64,000 nucleotides of DNA, taken from NCBI GenBank assembly GCA_001599715.1, contig BCHU01000007.1, forward strand, positions 625,586-689,585. Direction: 5' to 3'. Of the stretch, positions 33,767 through 45,783 are shown one piece after another. The stretch's first letter is position 1. Each line of letters starts with the position of its first letter. The position numbers were made by a program, and so were the translations under genes. The stretch is from Phaeotremella fagi (lineage: Eukaryota > Basidiomycota > Tremellomycetes > Tremellales > Phaeotremellaceae). The notes under the pieces are model-generated. The model was not told the origin of the DNA and did no database searches. It worked only from the letters and a program-made list of their open reading frames with translations.

Positions 33767-34169
33767 ACAGATTTATCGGTCATCGAAAGGTGGTAGTGAG
33801 GGGGTTGAGTGTTGTTTTCTTTTAGCAGTTGTTTTTTTTCACAATTTATCTTATTTTTCTTTTATCCAAAATTTAGTTGTTTAGTTAGTTAGTTAGTTAG
33901 TTGTTTATCGTTGTTCTCAAGAAAAAAGTATGTTTGCGTTGGTTTCTTTGTTGATGACTTGGGTTTGATGATGAGATGGGGAAGTGAGTAGTATAGGTTT
34001 TTTAATTAGACTCTTATATTTCTCCGGTTAGATGCACGATCTTTTGAGGTTGAATCTTTGGTTGATAAACGAATAGACTTCAGTTGTGAAGCGCACAAAG
34101 AAAGATCAAATAAACTATCATGCATCCGAACACACCGCATTTCGAAAGGAGACCAAAAGAAATGCCAAC
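33767..34169. other. Convergent intergenic region with TTAG repeat
   Basis: It holds the 3' regions of the transporter and BRX1. T-rich, with five tandem TTAG units at 33881-33902. No gene seen. Confidence 0.5.
33881..33902. repeat. TTAG tetranucleotide repeat
   Basis: Five TTAG units in the 3' region of the transporter gene. This is a simple microsatellite, not long enough to suggest telomeric origin. Confidence 0.75.
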
Positions 34170-35248
34170 CTAAGCAAACACCTTGTTTCTACTAAGCTCG
34201 TCCTCAGGAACATCATCTCTCTGTCTCTTCCTTCTAACATCCCTTTCATTCTCAGTTTCCTTCCTAGCCTTGTATTTAGTTCCAGCAGCTCGTTTGACAG
34301 AAGCACGAGTAGCAGCTGGTGAGATGAATTCTGGATTCTCAAACACCGTTGGTCCACCGAATGATCCTTCGAATATTCTTATTGGGGTCATGACGAATCT
34401 TGGTCCAATTTCTACTAATGAGGTTTGGGGTGGTCCAGTTGGATGAAGTGGGTCTTTTTCAATTATCTACGACGAGGTTGGGATTAGGGGTTATCGATTG
34501 ATTAGGATTGTTGTGCTTACTTGATAATTTCTGAACCAAACTTTATTGTCTAAAACTGAGAACATCAAAATGTGATCGATGAAGGGTTTCAATTTTCTTG
34601 AAGTTTTAGGAACACTGAATATCTAAACAAAACAGTCAGTCTTGACCTCGTAACAAAGTGATATAAATGAACATACATGGGTAAACATCTCCTTCAACAA
34701 TTTCCAATGTTCAGATTGTTCCCAAGCCCCATCGAAACAAACTAATCCTCTACTACCTTTCAAACAGTTTCCTGACATTTTCAATTCATCCATGGTGTGT
34801 ATGTTTTGAACATGGAATTTTGCTGATGGACCATTTGGACTTCTTGATGCCCAAAGATATAAGTCTTCGTGACGACGAGCTTCGAAATATAGGGTGTTGT
34901 TACACGAATGAAGATCTGAGAGTTCGTTGAGAAGATGAAGTGATGATTTGGAATCGAGTTTGGAGTCTAATTCATCGTTGTCAGCTGCTGACTTTGAATT
35001 TACTTGTATAGTTCCAGCTCACCCTTCTTGGTATGTGGTAAGAGAACTTCGAGATCGTTGATCAAATGTCTCATTCTCTGCGTAACACCTCTACTAGAGA
35101 TCAACAATACTTTATCCTTCCTTCTTTTAATTTTTTCAACCTCATCGTCATTCTGGATTTGGACTGTTGAACCATTGGTATCATCATCAGCCTTCCTCTT
35201 GCCCTTGTTGTTATGAGATTCAGTTGCTGTCTTGAGTAAACTAGGCAT
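34170..35248 (-). CDS. BRX1: Ribosome biogenesis protein BRX1 (Brix domain)
   Basis: Four exons (35248-35023, 34987-34677, 34622-34521, 34466-34170) give about 311 residues. The Brix domain starts at VLLISSRGVTQRMRHLINDL and includes YFEARRHEDLYLWASRSPNGPS, DNKVWFRNYQ and TSLVEIGPRFVMTPIRIFEGSFGG, all characteristic of BRX1. It acts in the nucleolus in early assembly of the 60S subunit. The Lys/Arg-rich C-terminus is typical. The first intron begins at GTGAGC and the exact acceptor is uncertain by three bases (34984 or 34987), altering one residue. Confidence 0.93.
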
Positions 35249-35660
35249 TTTTAGGAAGATTGTTTTTATCGATAAATGTAGATTGCTTGAAACTGGCTCT
35301 TGAAAAGTTGATTTGAAAAACTTGGAACTTTTTATGTGGGTGGAGTAAATAACACTTATATACTGTACTTAGATTTGGTTCAACTTTTGATATATCTTGT
35401 GATTATAGCGGACTTCTTGTTACGCAGGTCTATCCAGGAAATATGCTATGCATAGAGTACTTGTACCATAAGTGCATGCATGCATGAGCTACATATCAAC
35501 TGAAGGATTAGAAAAGAGCGACCTTTTGAATACAAGGGTCACGTGACTTTGCCACTGTACGTTCAATGACGATCTGACGACCATATATATGCAGGACGTA
35601 TGAATAGAGACACAACAACACTCACAACTCACAACACTCAACTCACAACAATCCTTCATC
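35249..35660. promoter_or_regulatory. Divergent promoter of BRX1 and NPC1-like genes
   Basis: No ORF in this interval continues into either gene. It contains TCACGTGACTTT at 35539 and CATATATATG at 35582. An ATG at 35600 opens a short out-of-frame ORF that overlaps the annotated NPC1 start. Confidence 0.5.
35539..35550. promoter_or_regulatory. TCACGTGACTTT (bHLH-type site)
   Basis: Identical to the 12-mer at 4107 in front of NKAP. It is 111 bases before the NPC1 ATG and about 290 from the BRX1 start. Sterol-responsive bHLH factors (SREBP) bind related sites, so a link to sterol control is possible but unproven. Confidence 0.4.
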
Positions 35661-38600
35661 ATGTCATCCCTCATACAGAGGAACTCATGGGTCACAGATG
35701 ATCCACCAAGACGTGGGCCAGGAATATGTGCCATGAGAGGTAGTTGTGGTAAGACCAGTATGTTCGGTGCAGACCTCCCTTGTCCAGATGACGGTGATGC
35801 TTTGGAAGTAAGTCATAAAGATCAATCCCTCACTGATCAAATACTCTTAGCCTGATGAAGAAATACTCTCCCTTCTTTCCTCAATCTGCGGTCCATCTTA
35901 TACCCTCCCTTCAACAGTTTGCTGTACCAAGGATCAACTCACCACTTTAGGTGATAAGATGCAACAAGCAGCACCACTCATCGCCTCATGTCCTGCCTGT
36001 ATCAACAATTTCAGATCCTTCTATTGTGATTTCACATGTTCACCCGATCAATCCTTATTCCTCTCAATACAATCAACACAAACAACGACGTCCGACAAAG
36101 AAGCAGTCAAAGAAGTAAACTACGAAGTCAGTGAAGAGTTCAAACATGGTTTCTTCTCTTCCTGCAAAGATGTTCAGTTCGGTGCAACTAACGGATTCGC
36201 AATGGACTTGATAGGTGGTGGTGCAAAGAACTCTTCGGCGTTTCTTAAATATATGGGAGACTTACGACCAGGTTTAGGTTCACCTTTCCAAATTTCTTTC
36301 CCTCAAAACGACGATTCAAGATACAACAGACGACCGTTGAATTGTGCTGATTCCTCTTTGGATTCTAAATGTTCTTGTGTCGATTGTCCAACTATTTGTC
36401 CAACCTTACCTTACGTTTCACCACCTTCTTCATCGACTTGTCAGGTCGGAGCTGTCTCCTGTTTAACATTCTCTCTACTTATCATCTACTCTGTCGCCAT
36501 TTTACTAGGATTGTTATTCTTTTCTTGGAAACAGGCTTCAAGACTTCGTCAAAGAAGATACGAAAGGGTGGCGCTTCTAGATCCACCTTTGTCACCTAAC
36601 GGAGGTCTAGACGGATTAGTCGGAAGAGGTGGTGAAGATTCTGAGTCTGGTCCTAGTGGATCTATCCATTTCCGTTTAGGCCGTGGAGCGAGTTTGCTAG
36701 ATCCAATGGAACATCTCCAACCTAAACAAAACAAAATCAACGCCGCCCTCAGAAGATTCTTTTACAGATTAGGTTTAACTTGTGCTAAACGTCCAACAGA
36801 AACTTTTATCATCACCGCAATCGTCATTGCGTTATTGAATATTGGTTGGAAATTCTTCGCTGTCGAAACCGATCCCGTTCGATTATGGGTTTCACCATCC
36901 AGTGAATCTGCCAGTCAGAAACACTTTTTTGATGAGAATTTCGGTCCATTTTATAAAACCGAACAATTGTTTATTACATCTCTGGAAGGTCCTGTTGTCA
37001 GTTATGACACTTTAGATTGGTGGTTAAAAGTTGAAAATGAGATCAGTGAACTCACTTCAGAAACCGGTTATCGATTATCGGATGTTTGTTTTTCACCTGC
37101 TGGTCCTGGAACACCATGTGTAGTACAAAGTGTTTCCGCTTGGTTGGGTGATGATATGGGTGTTTGGGGCGATGATTGGCAAGACAGGATAACGGATTGT
37201 GCAGCAAGACCTGGAGAATGTTTACCACCTTTTGGACAACCTATCGATCCTAAATTAGTTTTAGGTGGCGCAAACGGTGATTGGTTAGACGCGAAGGCTT
37301 TGGTTGTGACTTACGTCGTGGACAATTACAACGACGATAGAATTTTGATCTCGGAAGAATGGGAACGATCTCTTCGAACTTATCTCGGTAATCTTCAACA
37401 TCCCGGTTTACATATCAGTTATTCTACTGGTGTCAGTTTAGAGGAGGAACTTAATAAGAGCACAAACACCGATGTCAAGATTGTCGTTCTGTCTTATCTG
37501 GTGATGTTCCTTTACGTATCGCTTACGCTTGGAGGTGGACTTCCTCCAAGTGTTATCACTAGTATCCTTCAAAGGATTTGGAGAGGTTTCCAACAATTAG
37601 CGGTTCTACTTAGGATATCCAAGGTGACACCCTCACAATCAACCACTCAAGATGATCTCTCAGTGATCCCAACTCTACTATCTGTCAATTCGAAATTCTC
37701 TTTAGGTCTTTTTGGAATCGTAATCGTCCTCGTGGCCGTCTCATCTTCAGTTGGACTCTTCTCCCTTCTTGGCGTCAGAGTTACTCTGATTATCGCTGAA
37801 GTCATCCCATTCCTGGTATTAGCTGTTGGTGTCGATAACGTTTTCATTCTAGTTCATGAACTCGAAAGACAAAATTCATTACACGGTATACAAAGTGATG
37901 TCGCTTCGATCGATTCCGATCGACCAAGTCCATCTTTGGCACCGGAAGAACGAGTTGCCAGAGCCGTAGCTCGAATGGGACCATCGATCTTACTCAGCTC
38001 AGTGACTGAAGTTGTGGCTTTTGCTTTAGGCGCCCTGGTCCCAATGCCAGCCGTCAGGAACTTCGCTATTTACGCCGCGGGAAGTGTGTTTTTAGGTGCT
38101 CTGTTACAGGTGACAGTTTTCGTCAGTGCCATGGCAGTCGACCTCCGTCGAGCTGAATCGATGAGAATCGATTGTTTCCCTTGTGTCCAACTTCGACCCC
38201 CTATAGGACTTTACGAAACCGCACCAAGTGGTGAAGGTGTAGTTGCGAAATTCATGCGAAAATTCTACGCACCTTTCTTACTCCGTCATGTAGTCAAACA
38301 ATTGGTTTTGGTGGCTTTCGGTGGTCTTTTCTTGGTAGCTGTTGTTGGGATTCAGCATATCACTTTAGGTTTGGATCAGCGTTTGGCACTTCCAGCTGAA
38401 TCTTATTTGGTATCTTATTTCAATGATCTGGATGCTTATCTTGATGTGGGACCTCCAGTTTATTTCGTCGCTGAAAAATCATCACTTCCAGAACGAGAGG
38501 GTCAACAAAAACTCTGTGGAAGGTTCACGACGTGTTTGGAATTATCGGTTGCTAATTCATTAGAAGCTGAACGTAAACGACCTGAATCATCTTTTATCGC

Positions 38601-39793
38601 TACACCACCTGCATCTTGGATTGACGATTTCTTACAATGGACAAATCCAACTTTCGAATCTTGCTGTAGAGTCCGGAAAGCCAATCCAGAGATTTTCTGT
38701 TCTTCAAGAGATAACGAACGATTATGTCGACCATGTTTCTTGGATCATGATTGGGATATCACGATGAACGGGTTACCTGAAGGTGTAGATTTCATGATAT
38801 ACTTACAACAATGGTTAATCTCCCCCACGGACGAAAATTGTCCTTTGGGTGGTCAAGCTGCTTACAGTTCTGCTATCAAATTAGATGACGACCATGCCAC
38901 GATCACTGCATCCCATTTCAGAACTTTCCATACACCTCTCAAAACTCAGAATGATTTTATCAACGCTTTGTCAGCCGCTCGAAGAGTTTCTTCTGATATC
39001 GAAAGGAGAACTGGGATCAAGATATTCCCTTATTCCCTGTTCTACGTTTTCTTCGATCAATACGAACACGTCGTCTCGATAGCCATCGAGATCATCACTC
39101 TTGCACTAATAGCGATTTTGATCATCACATCGACGTTATTGGGATCATGGAGAACCGGTGCGACGGTCACTTTCACATGTTTGTTAGCCGTGTTGAACGT
39201 TATGGGTATAATGGGATTCTGGGGGATCAGTTTGAACGCGATCTCGTTGGTTAATTTGGTTATCAGTTTAGGGATCGCAGTGGAATTCTGTAGTCATATC
39301 GCGAGAGCTTTTATGGGTGCTGGTCAAGGTCTACCTTATGATACTGTTGACGGGAAGAAGGAGAAGGATGAAAGGGCGTTCATAGCTTTGGTCGATGTTG
39401 GTCCTTCGGTGAGTTACTATGGAAAAACAGAATCATCGAAAGGCTTGACTGACTGCATGTCAATAGGTGTTCTCCGGAATTACCATGACGAAGTTAATTG
39501 GGATTTCAGTTTTAGCCTTGACCCGATCCAAACTGTTGGAAATCTATTACTTCAGAATGTGGTTATCGTTGATTCTATCTGGGGCTTTACATGGATTAGT
39601 CCTTTTACCTGTTTTATTGAGTTTCACCGGGGGACCTGGGTATTCTCTAGAGGATACTGATGAAGATTGGGTTACTAGTCAGATGAGAAGACCGTGAGTG
39701 GATTATTTGAAGTGATTGACTGATTGACTGATGATTTTTAGGATGGATTATGAGTATGCTCCGTTTGCTGATGATTCTGTATCTGATAGCTAA
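35661..39793 (+). CDS. NCR1: NPC1 / NCR1 sterol transporter
   Basis: Four exons (35661-35807, 35851-39408, 39467-39693, 39742-39793) give 1,327 residues. The N-terminal Cys-rich sterol-binding domain begins at [11 protein letters not shown] and contains [26 protein letters not shown] sequence. Then come a membrane helix (about 249-274), a lumenal loop, a sterol-sensing domain (about 660-800, [21 protein letters not shown]) and a second RND-type helix bundle near the end ([21 protein letters not shown]). It exports sterol from the vacuole/lysosome lumen to the limiting membrane. Unusually, the first 20 residues ([20 protein letters not shown]) are not a signal peptide, although this domain must be lumenal. 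Confidence 0.93.
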
Positions 39794-40031
39794 GAGTATG
39801 TACTGCCACAATGCCACGTTGTTGGGTGGCGAATGAACCTTGTGTTAATGCCGAAACTGCCGACGTCATAGTGTATGACAACCCCAACAATTTGCGTGTT
39901 GTCGTGTTGACATTCGATTCTCTGTCATTGCATTTATTTCTTTTGCTTTTGCTGTCCATATCTTCAATGACCATTACACTACACACTCTTTAATATCACA
40001 TAACAACAGCATATCAGCATAACATACAACC
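39794..40031. other. Intergenic region between NPC1 and lipase genes
   Basis: Short promoter region, no distinctive motif. Confidence 0.4.
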
Positions 40032-41829
40032 ATGGGTACAACTCTATCCCCTTTCAGATATCTACAATTAGCTCGTTACATTGTACAAAAATGGGTAGAC
40101 ACGACTCCAATATTAAATACCACCATCAGTAACAAAGGTAAAGCCAAAGCAATAAATCAAAATCAAAGACCAAGAGCTGTAATACCCTCAGCAACCCCAA
40201 TAACTTCACAATCAGGTATAACCAAATCATTATCAACACAAGAAACCACCAGCGCTAGCTCGAGCTCGACCTCAACCTCATCAAACATTGATGATCTACC
40301 ACCTCGACCTGATCCCAGACCTGAACCCAAATATCCACCTGAAACCCAAGAGATATATAGATTAATGAACGACGCGAGATTATATACTCCTGGTGCTATT
40401 CAGCCCCCAAGAGAAATCGTAGTTCTATGTCATGGTAAGTTTTTTGACACGTTGTTGATGATTGTTTACTTAAAAACGTTCTTTGTTAGGTTTGTATGGT
40501 TTCTCCACTGCTACCCCCATCCCTCTTTTCCCATCTTTGAAGTTACATTATTGGGCATCGGTGCTGGAAGTCCTTAGAGATCGGATGGGTGTTAAAGTTG
40601 TGGTAGTCGGTGTTAAAGGGTATGTGTCAAATGTTTTTCACTTCGAGACTGACGAGAATAGGACTGGATCGATACAAGAAAGAGCTGAACAGATGCACGC
40701 CTTCTTGAAAGATTACCTACCTAAAGGTGTCGGTGTGAATTTCGTCGCTCATTCAATGGGTGGTCTCGATTGTCGACATTTAATTTCAACCATTCGACCA
40801 ACACATTTCACACCTCTTTCTCTAACTACTATCGGTACCCCACATCGTGGATCTCCATTTATGGATTGGTGCGCTGCCAATATCGGTGTAGGATCTGCTG
40901 CAGCAGTCGCTAAAGCTGCCGCATCAGCTGCTGCTGTGAATTCAATCAAGAATTTACCTTATTCACTTAAATCGCCATTGTTATCTCGACCTCTTTCTGA
41001 TACTGGTAAATCGAAAGAAGACGGTGTATTGGGTTTACCGTCGTTTTTCACCACTGCTCTAACGTCCTATCTATTGAATATATTCGATTCACCCGCTTAT
41101 TCGAATTTAACTACTAGTTTCTTACGCGATCATTTCAATCCTTCAACCCCTGATCTCGATAATGTTAAATACACTTCTGTGGCTGGTAGGATAACTAAAA
41201 TGTCTGTTCTTCATCCTCTATGGTTCCCGAAATTAGTGCTTGACGCTTCAGCAGAGAACGGTTATGCTGAAGATGAAGGTCAATCGGGAAAACAATATCA
41301 AGGGAATGACGGGTTGGTCAGTGTCTCGTCTGCGAAATGGGGTGAATTCTTAGGAGTAGTTGATGGATGTCATCATTGGGATTTAAGGGGTGAAGGCGGT
41401 CTTTTCCCTAATGGCGGTATCTCTTCCAAGAAATCTGATTCAGACGGTAAACCGGATGGCAAACAACCTGGTGGTTGGGATTGGCAAGGTAAACCAGTCG
41501 GTGAACATTTAGGTTTAATCGATGAGAGTAAATCTAAAGATAAAGATAATGAAATCAACTCGAAATCCACGCCTAGTTCGTCATCATGGGATTTAACTCA
41601 AGTCGGTCAAGTCGTTGATTGGGTCGCTGATTTATTACCGCAAGACGGAGCTAGCGGTAAATCCGAAGCAGGTCAGAAACAACTCGCAGACGCTAAACGT
41701 GAGAAAGCGAAGGAAGAGGGTAAATTGGAATTCGACAAGGGGGTTCAGAAAAAGAAGAAGGATGATAAATTCGATTTAGCGAAGTTTTATGGTGGTTTGA
41801 TGATTAAATTAAGGGAGGATGGGTTCTAG
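40032..41829 (+). CDS. Alpha/beta-hydrolase lipase, Tgl2-like
   Basis: Three exons (40032-40434, 40490-40619, 40662-41829) give 566 residues. After a Ser/Thr/Pro-rich N-terminal stretch, the fold starts at EIVVLCHGLYGF. The nucleophile lies in FVAHSMGGLD (Ser near 209), followed by TTIGTPHRGSPFMDW. A late Asn/Asp and His (NDGLVSVSSAKW, DGCHHWDLRG) complete a plausible triad. The pattern resembles yeast Tgl2, a mitochondrial triacylglycerol lipase. The C-terminus is a charged Lys-rich region. The Ala-rich insert after DWCAANIG and the C-terminal extension are features of this copy. Location is uncertain. Confidence 0.85.
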
Positions 41830-42199
41830 TGTTGGGTTGTTGGATTTGTAAGATTAGGTTTTGTTTTCAACAACACAACGGAACATGTTTTTTTTGGAGA
41901 AGTTTATGATCATCTTGAAAGTAGAAGAGGAATGCGAAGAAGAAGAAGAAACAGCAGAAGCATTCATCGGTGGATTACACAATCATTCACAGATTGGACA
42001 TTTGTACGATTAGTTGATCGGTTTCTTGGAAACATTCCGTGATTATCATATCATTCATTATATATTTGCATTTATTTATTACATTGATGCATTTTGTTGC
42101 AGGTGGTAGAGGGTAGCAAGCAAGCAAGTTATCAAGAATTCATTCAAAGCAATCAACATCTAACTAAGATCTCATTCCTCATATCACCCCCGCCTTTAC
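41830..42199. other. Convergent intergenic region
   Basis: The 3' ends of the lipase and SDR genes. AT-rich with a GAAGAA run at about 41926-41950. No gene seen. Confidence 0.45.
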
Positions 42200-43096
42200 C
42201 TAATAATCGTACTTCTCCATCGAATCGAAAACAGTAGGTCCAGCAGGTTTCCAACCGGTCCATTTCTCAGTCAACTCGGTAGTAACAGGTTTACCCAAGA
42301 CGATAATATGACCAACGAAACCAAAGAGTTCAGCTCCTTTCTCAGGAGAAACCGATTCCAAAGGAAGATTCAATTTCTTACCGATAAATTCAGAAATCGA
42401 TTTAAGTTCGACAGATTGAGCTGCGGCATGTAGATTCGCACCGTCACTTGGAACACCGGAGTTTTTGTCTAAAGCCAAAACGAATAATTTGGCACAATCT
42501 TCTACGTGGACTGTTGACCAGTATTGATTACCTTCACCGATGTAGGGTACGTAACCTATTTCTTTTGATTTCTGGATTTGAATGGTGATGAAAGGATGTT
42601 GGGTGTCGTAACTATGACAAACTGGGGAGATACGAACGTTAATCCCTCTAACCCCTTTCTTTGAATATTCAAAAACCAAATCCTCAGATCGAGCACGATC
42701 AGAACCAGGACCTTTGGCTTTGGCACTAAGTTCATCTGGTGTGAGGTTACCTAAAGTACCGGAAGAGTTAACGAAAGTTTTGTTGGTACCAACGAGTTGA
42801 TCGCAGATGGCACTGATAGCTGCTCGATCTTGTTCACAAGCTAAAGACGCTTGACCGGTGAACATTAGATCATGGTTGAAAGCGGTATGGATGACTGCGT
42901 CTACTTTTTGGGTGGTAGATGAAAGAAGGGGGAGATCGGTATGTTGACCTAAGATTGGGATGGCACCTAAAGCTTTCACTTTGGCTGCTGAGGTTTCGGA
43001 TCGTGCTAGACCGTAGACTTCGTGGCCTTGTTCGATGAGTTGTTTGGTGATGGTGGAACCGATAGCTCCTGAGGCGCCTGTGACGAAAACTTTCAT
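42200..43096 (-). CDS. Extended SDR / NAD-dependent epimerase-like protein
   Basis: A single exon of 298 residues. The Rossmann motif FVTGASGAIGSTITKQL opens the protein. DAVIHTAFNH, the active-site region (VNSSGT), VHVEDCAKLFVLAL and PTVFDSMEKYDY follow the atypical/extended SDR layout. It binds NAD(P)H and probably reduces or epimerises a small substrate in the cytosol; the substrate is unknown. The usual YxxxK is not obvious (EYSKKG could serve). The frame stays open upstream to 43273, but that part is CAA/CCA low complexity and resembles a 5' leader, so the internal ATG at 43096 was chosen. Confidence 0.82.
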   Translation of the reverse strand: MKVFVTGASGAIGSTITKQLIEQGHEVYGLARSETSAAKVKALGAIPILGQHTDLPLLSSTTQKVDAVIHTAFNHDLMFTGQASLACEQDRAAISAICDQLVGTNKTFVNSSGTLGNLTPDELSAKAKGPGSDRARSEDLVFEYSKKGVRGINVRISPVCHSYDTQHPFITIQIQKSKEIGYVPYIGEGNQYWSTVHVEDCAKLFVLALDKNSGVPSDGANLHAAAQSVELKSISEFIGKKLNLPLESVSPEKGAELFGFVGHIIVLGKPVTTELTEKWTGWKPAGPTVFDSMEKYDY

Positions 43097-43684
43097 TTTG
43101 ATTTGTAGTTGGAGTTGAAGTTGGGTTTGGGTTGGTTGTTGTGGTGGTAGTGGTTGTTGTAGTTGTGGTTGTGGAGTCGAGTTGAGTTGGGTTTTGTTGC
43201 TGTTGAGAATACACCACTTCCTAGATCTCGCAGCTTGCTTAAATACGATGCCACCCCGGTCATCGGCAGTCACTCGGCACAGAAGTCAGTGAATTGCGGA
43301 GTATGATCCATGTCCACCGTTTTCGGGGTTGTGCAATTCTATCACGGGCCTGGTGATTTCAACAATGTATTTGGTAAGAGTAGAGTAGTATCGATGACGA
43401 GATATCTCGTTCTGGTAGTTATATTGTGGAGGTAATTGAACGTTTGTTGAGGTAGCCCGAAGGTCATACTGTACCAGTAGAGAGTTAGACGGCCAACCAA
43501 CCTTCCAACTTGTTTGTGGCGGTTGACCGGGAGTCTGCTCGATCTGATGTGACTTCAAGATACAGTACATTCCAATTCAGTACAGCCTTCCAACATTCCT
43601 CCTCGGGCTTCAAGAATCTTGAGATAATTCTTCGAGGCTTTTTACGGTCTAGTTGCGTAGTTACAGTATTCTACCCACGAATTG
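43097..43684. other. Upstream region of the SDR gene
   Basis: It includes a GTT/GTG-rich low-complexity leader (43110-43190; C/A-rich on the coding strand) and then about 500 bases to the 3' end of the Myb-like gene, with no convincing ORF. Confidence 0.45.
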
Positions 43685-45536
43685 TTAAATCCCCATCTCC
43701 ACCTCCAAACCCTCACCACCGATCAGATCATCATTCATAGCCTTCCAAGCAGCCTGATTAGCCTTCCATCTAGCTCTCTTACAAGCCGTCGACGAGGTTT
43801 CTAAGAAAAGTAATATTCAAACGATCAACACCAATAAACAGAACACCGTAACGCATTGGACCCCACCTTTCAAACCCAATTTAACAGCCTCAATCAGAAC
43901 CTGACGTCGACTTCTACTTTCACCGAATTTATCTTTCACCCACCCCCAATCGATTTTACCTCTCATCTTACCGTGAGCTATAGTAGGTGCATTGAAAACT
44001 AGATACCGTAGTCTGTTTTTCTCTTGGGTTGACCATGACCCTTGGGAGATTTTGGGGATTGGGGATAAAGGTTCCAAGGACGGTGTTCTGGATCTCGATC
44101 TCGATCTGGAGGTTGATACTGAGAGCGATCTCAAGGGTTCTGGTTCAGATTCTGATTTGGGTGTTAGTGGAGATTTCGGTCTTTTGGGGTCGAAGTGGAG
44201 TTGTGGATTTATTGGATGTTCCCGACTGGAACTTTTGAATTTCGGTGAATGTGAGTTATTGTGTTTCATTTCAGAGGACGATGTTGGCGTTGGGGCTGAC
44301 GTTGACGTCGGTGTTGGATGTCTGTCCAATGGTGTATGACTCGGTGGAGTAGACGCTCCATCTCTCTCCTTTGCTGACGGTGGTATGATACCTATAGGTT
44401 GTCGCTTCAATTCAGGTGAACTTGGTTTTGCCACTTTAATATCCGAATCGTCATGTTTACTCTGAGCTCTATCAGCTCTAGGTGATGCTTGAGCGACCTG
44501 ATGATAAGTGATATGAGTGAAGGGACTTATGAATTTCGATGTCATCTAAGAATAAAATAAAGGACTTACCAAACTCGACGACAACCTTTCAACAACTTTC
44601 AACGAAGTTAATAATTCCTTCCATCCGTTGTTCTCGTTCTCGACAATCTTGATACTCTGGCCCAAAAGCTCTGGAGAAGTTCGTTCCTTTAGAGACCAAG
44701 TGTCAGCATCAAACATCAACATCAATAACTACTGCGACAGCAGGGGGATTGGAAGCGAACATACAAAAATATTAGCAAGCTGATTAAAATAGTTCGAAGA
44801 TGATTTCAAGATTTCGTTTTGGAATTCAGATAAGCTGTTGATCGGTGTTTGTAAGGTGGGAGAGTGTTGTAAATTCCGTAGTGAAGCTGATGATTCTATA
44901 ATGTCTACTATTATTAACTGTGCCATAGACATAAGACAGCAACTCACCTAATTCAATTCCCCTTTCACGTGAATTCGAATGTGTTGGTCGAATTGGCGAT
45001 TCATCGCCTAGAGTCGTATATAATTTCATTTCTAGGTCATGTTCATTTTCGTTGTCAAGTTGTTCTGTACTATCATTCCCATGATCATCTTTACTCTGCC
45101 TATCCATCCTTATCGACTCATCCCCATCAAAATTGTTCATCGATAGATTCAGGTCATGATTATGTGTCACCGGCGTCATCTGTTGTTGTTGGTCGAAATG
45201 ATTTATCAAAGGTAATTGTAATGCATGTTGATGTTGATGATGATGGTGAATTCTAAATTCATGATTACCGTGAAATTGATTTTGATGCTGATGGTGACGC
45301 TGATGCTGATGCTGTTTCGAATTCTCACTACGACCAGTATAGCCTTTTAGCCACAACGGTCGTAACGGCCAAGATTGTTGAACGTCAGAAATGGATGGAT
45401 GAAACTGAAATCCAATTTCAATTGGAGTTGTTTCATGAGATACTACTGATGGTGGTATTGCTGAAATGGACGTTGAAGTTGATGATGGACCTCCTTGATG
45501 TTGATGGTGATTTGGATATTGATACCCTTCAAACAT
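43685..45536 (-). CDS. Myb/SANT-like protein with His/Gln-rich N-terminus
   Basis: Five exons (45536-44948, 44907-44765, 44686-44570, 44497-43867, 43800-43685) give 531 residues. The N-terminal third is rich in His and Gln from CAT/CAA repeats. The middle (residues about 197-283) is helical and probably coiled. A Ser/Pro-rich stretch with RSRSRSRT follows. The C-terminal 90 residues resemble a Myb/SANT domain (QGSWSTQEKNRLRYLVFNAP, IDWGWVKDKFGESRSRRQ, STACKRARWKANQAAW), and the last intron interrupts it. A nuclear DNA- or chromatin-binding role is inferred. The frame is closed upstream of the ATG at 45536; a non-coding or very short first exon is possible. Confidence 0.7.
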
Positions 45537-45783
45537 TGCTTGTTCACCTTTCAAACGATGTGTTGGTACAGTAGTTGGTTTCAAGAATGCTAGTTATTAT
45601 GATAGTTTCAAGATACTACACTATGAATGGAAATGAGATACTGTATGAAAATGTAAATGTATCAAGTTGATAAAGGAATGATTCGCAGTCACAGTCACAG
45701 ATTGAGTGATTGGATCATGACACCAAATCTAAAACACACAACGCATGGATCACTTTCCCCTTTCCTTCCATCCCATCCCCGTC

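Noticed and set aside
33881..33902. TTAG repeats as a telomere-like tract
   Set aside because: Only five units inside a 3' flank; a simple microsatellite.
43097..43273. In-frame N-terminal extension of the SDR gene
   Set aside because: Pure CAA/CCA low complexity typical of a leader; the Rossmann motif begins right after the ATG at 43096.
44826..45584. Start of the Myb-like protein at 45584
   Set aside because: That codon is TTG and an in-frame stop lies just upstream; the first ATG is at 45536.
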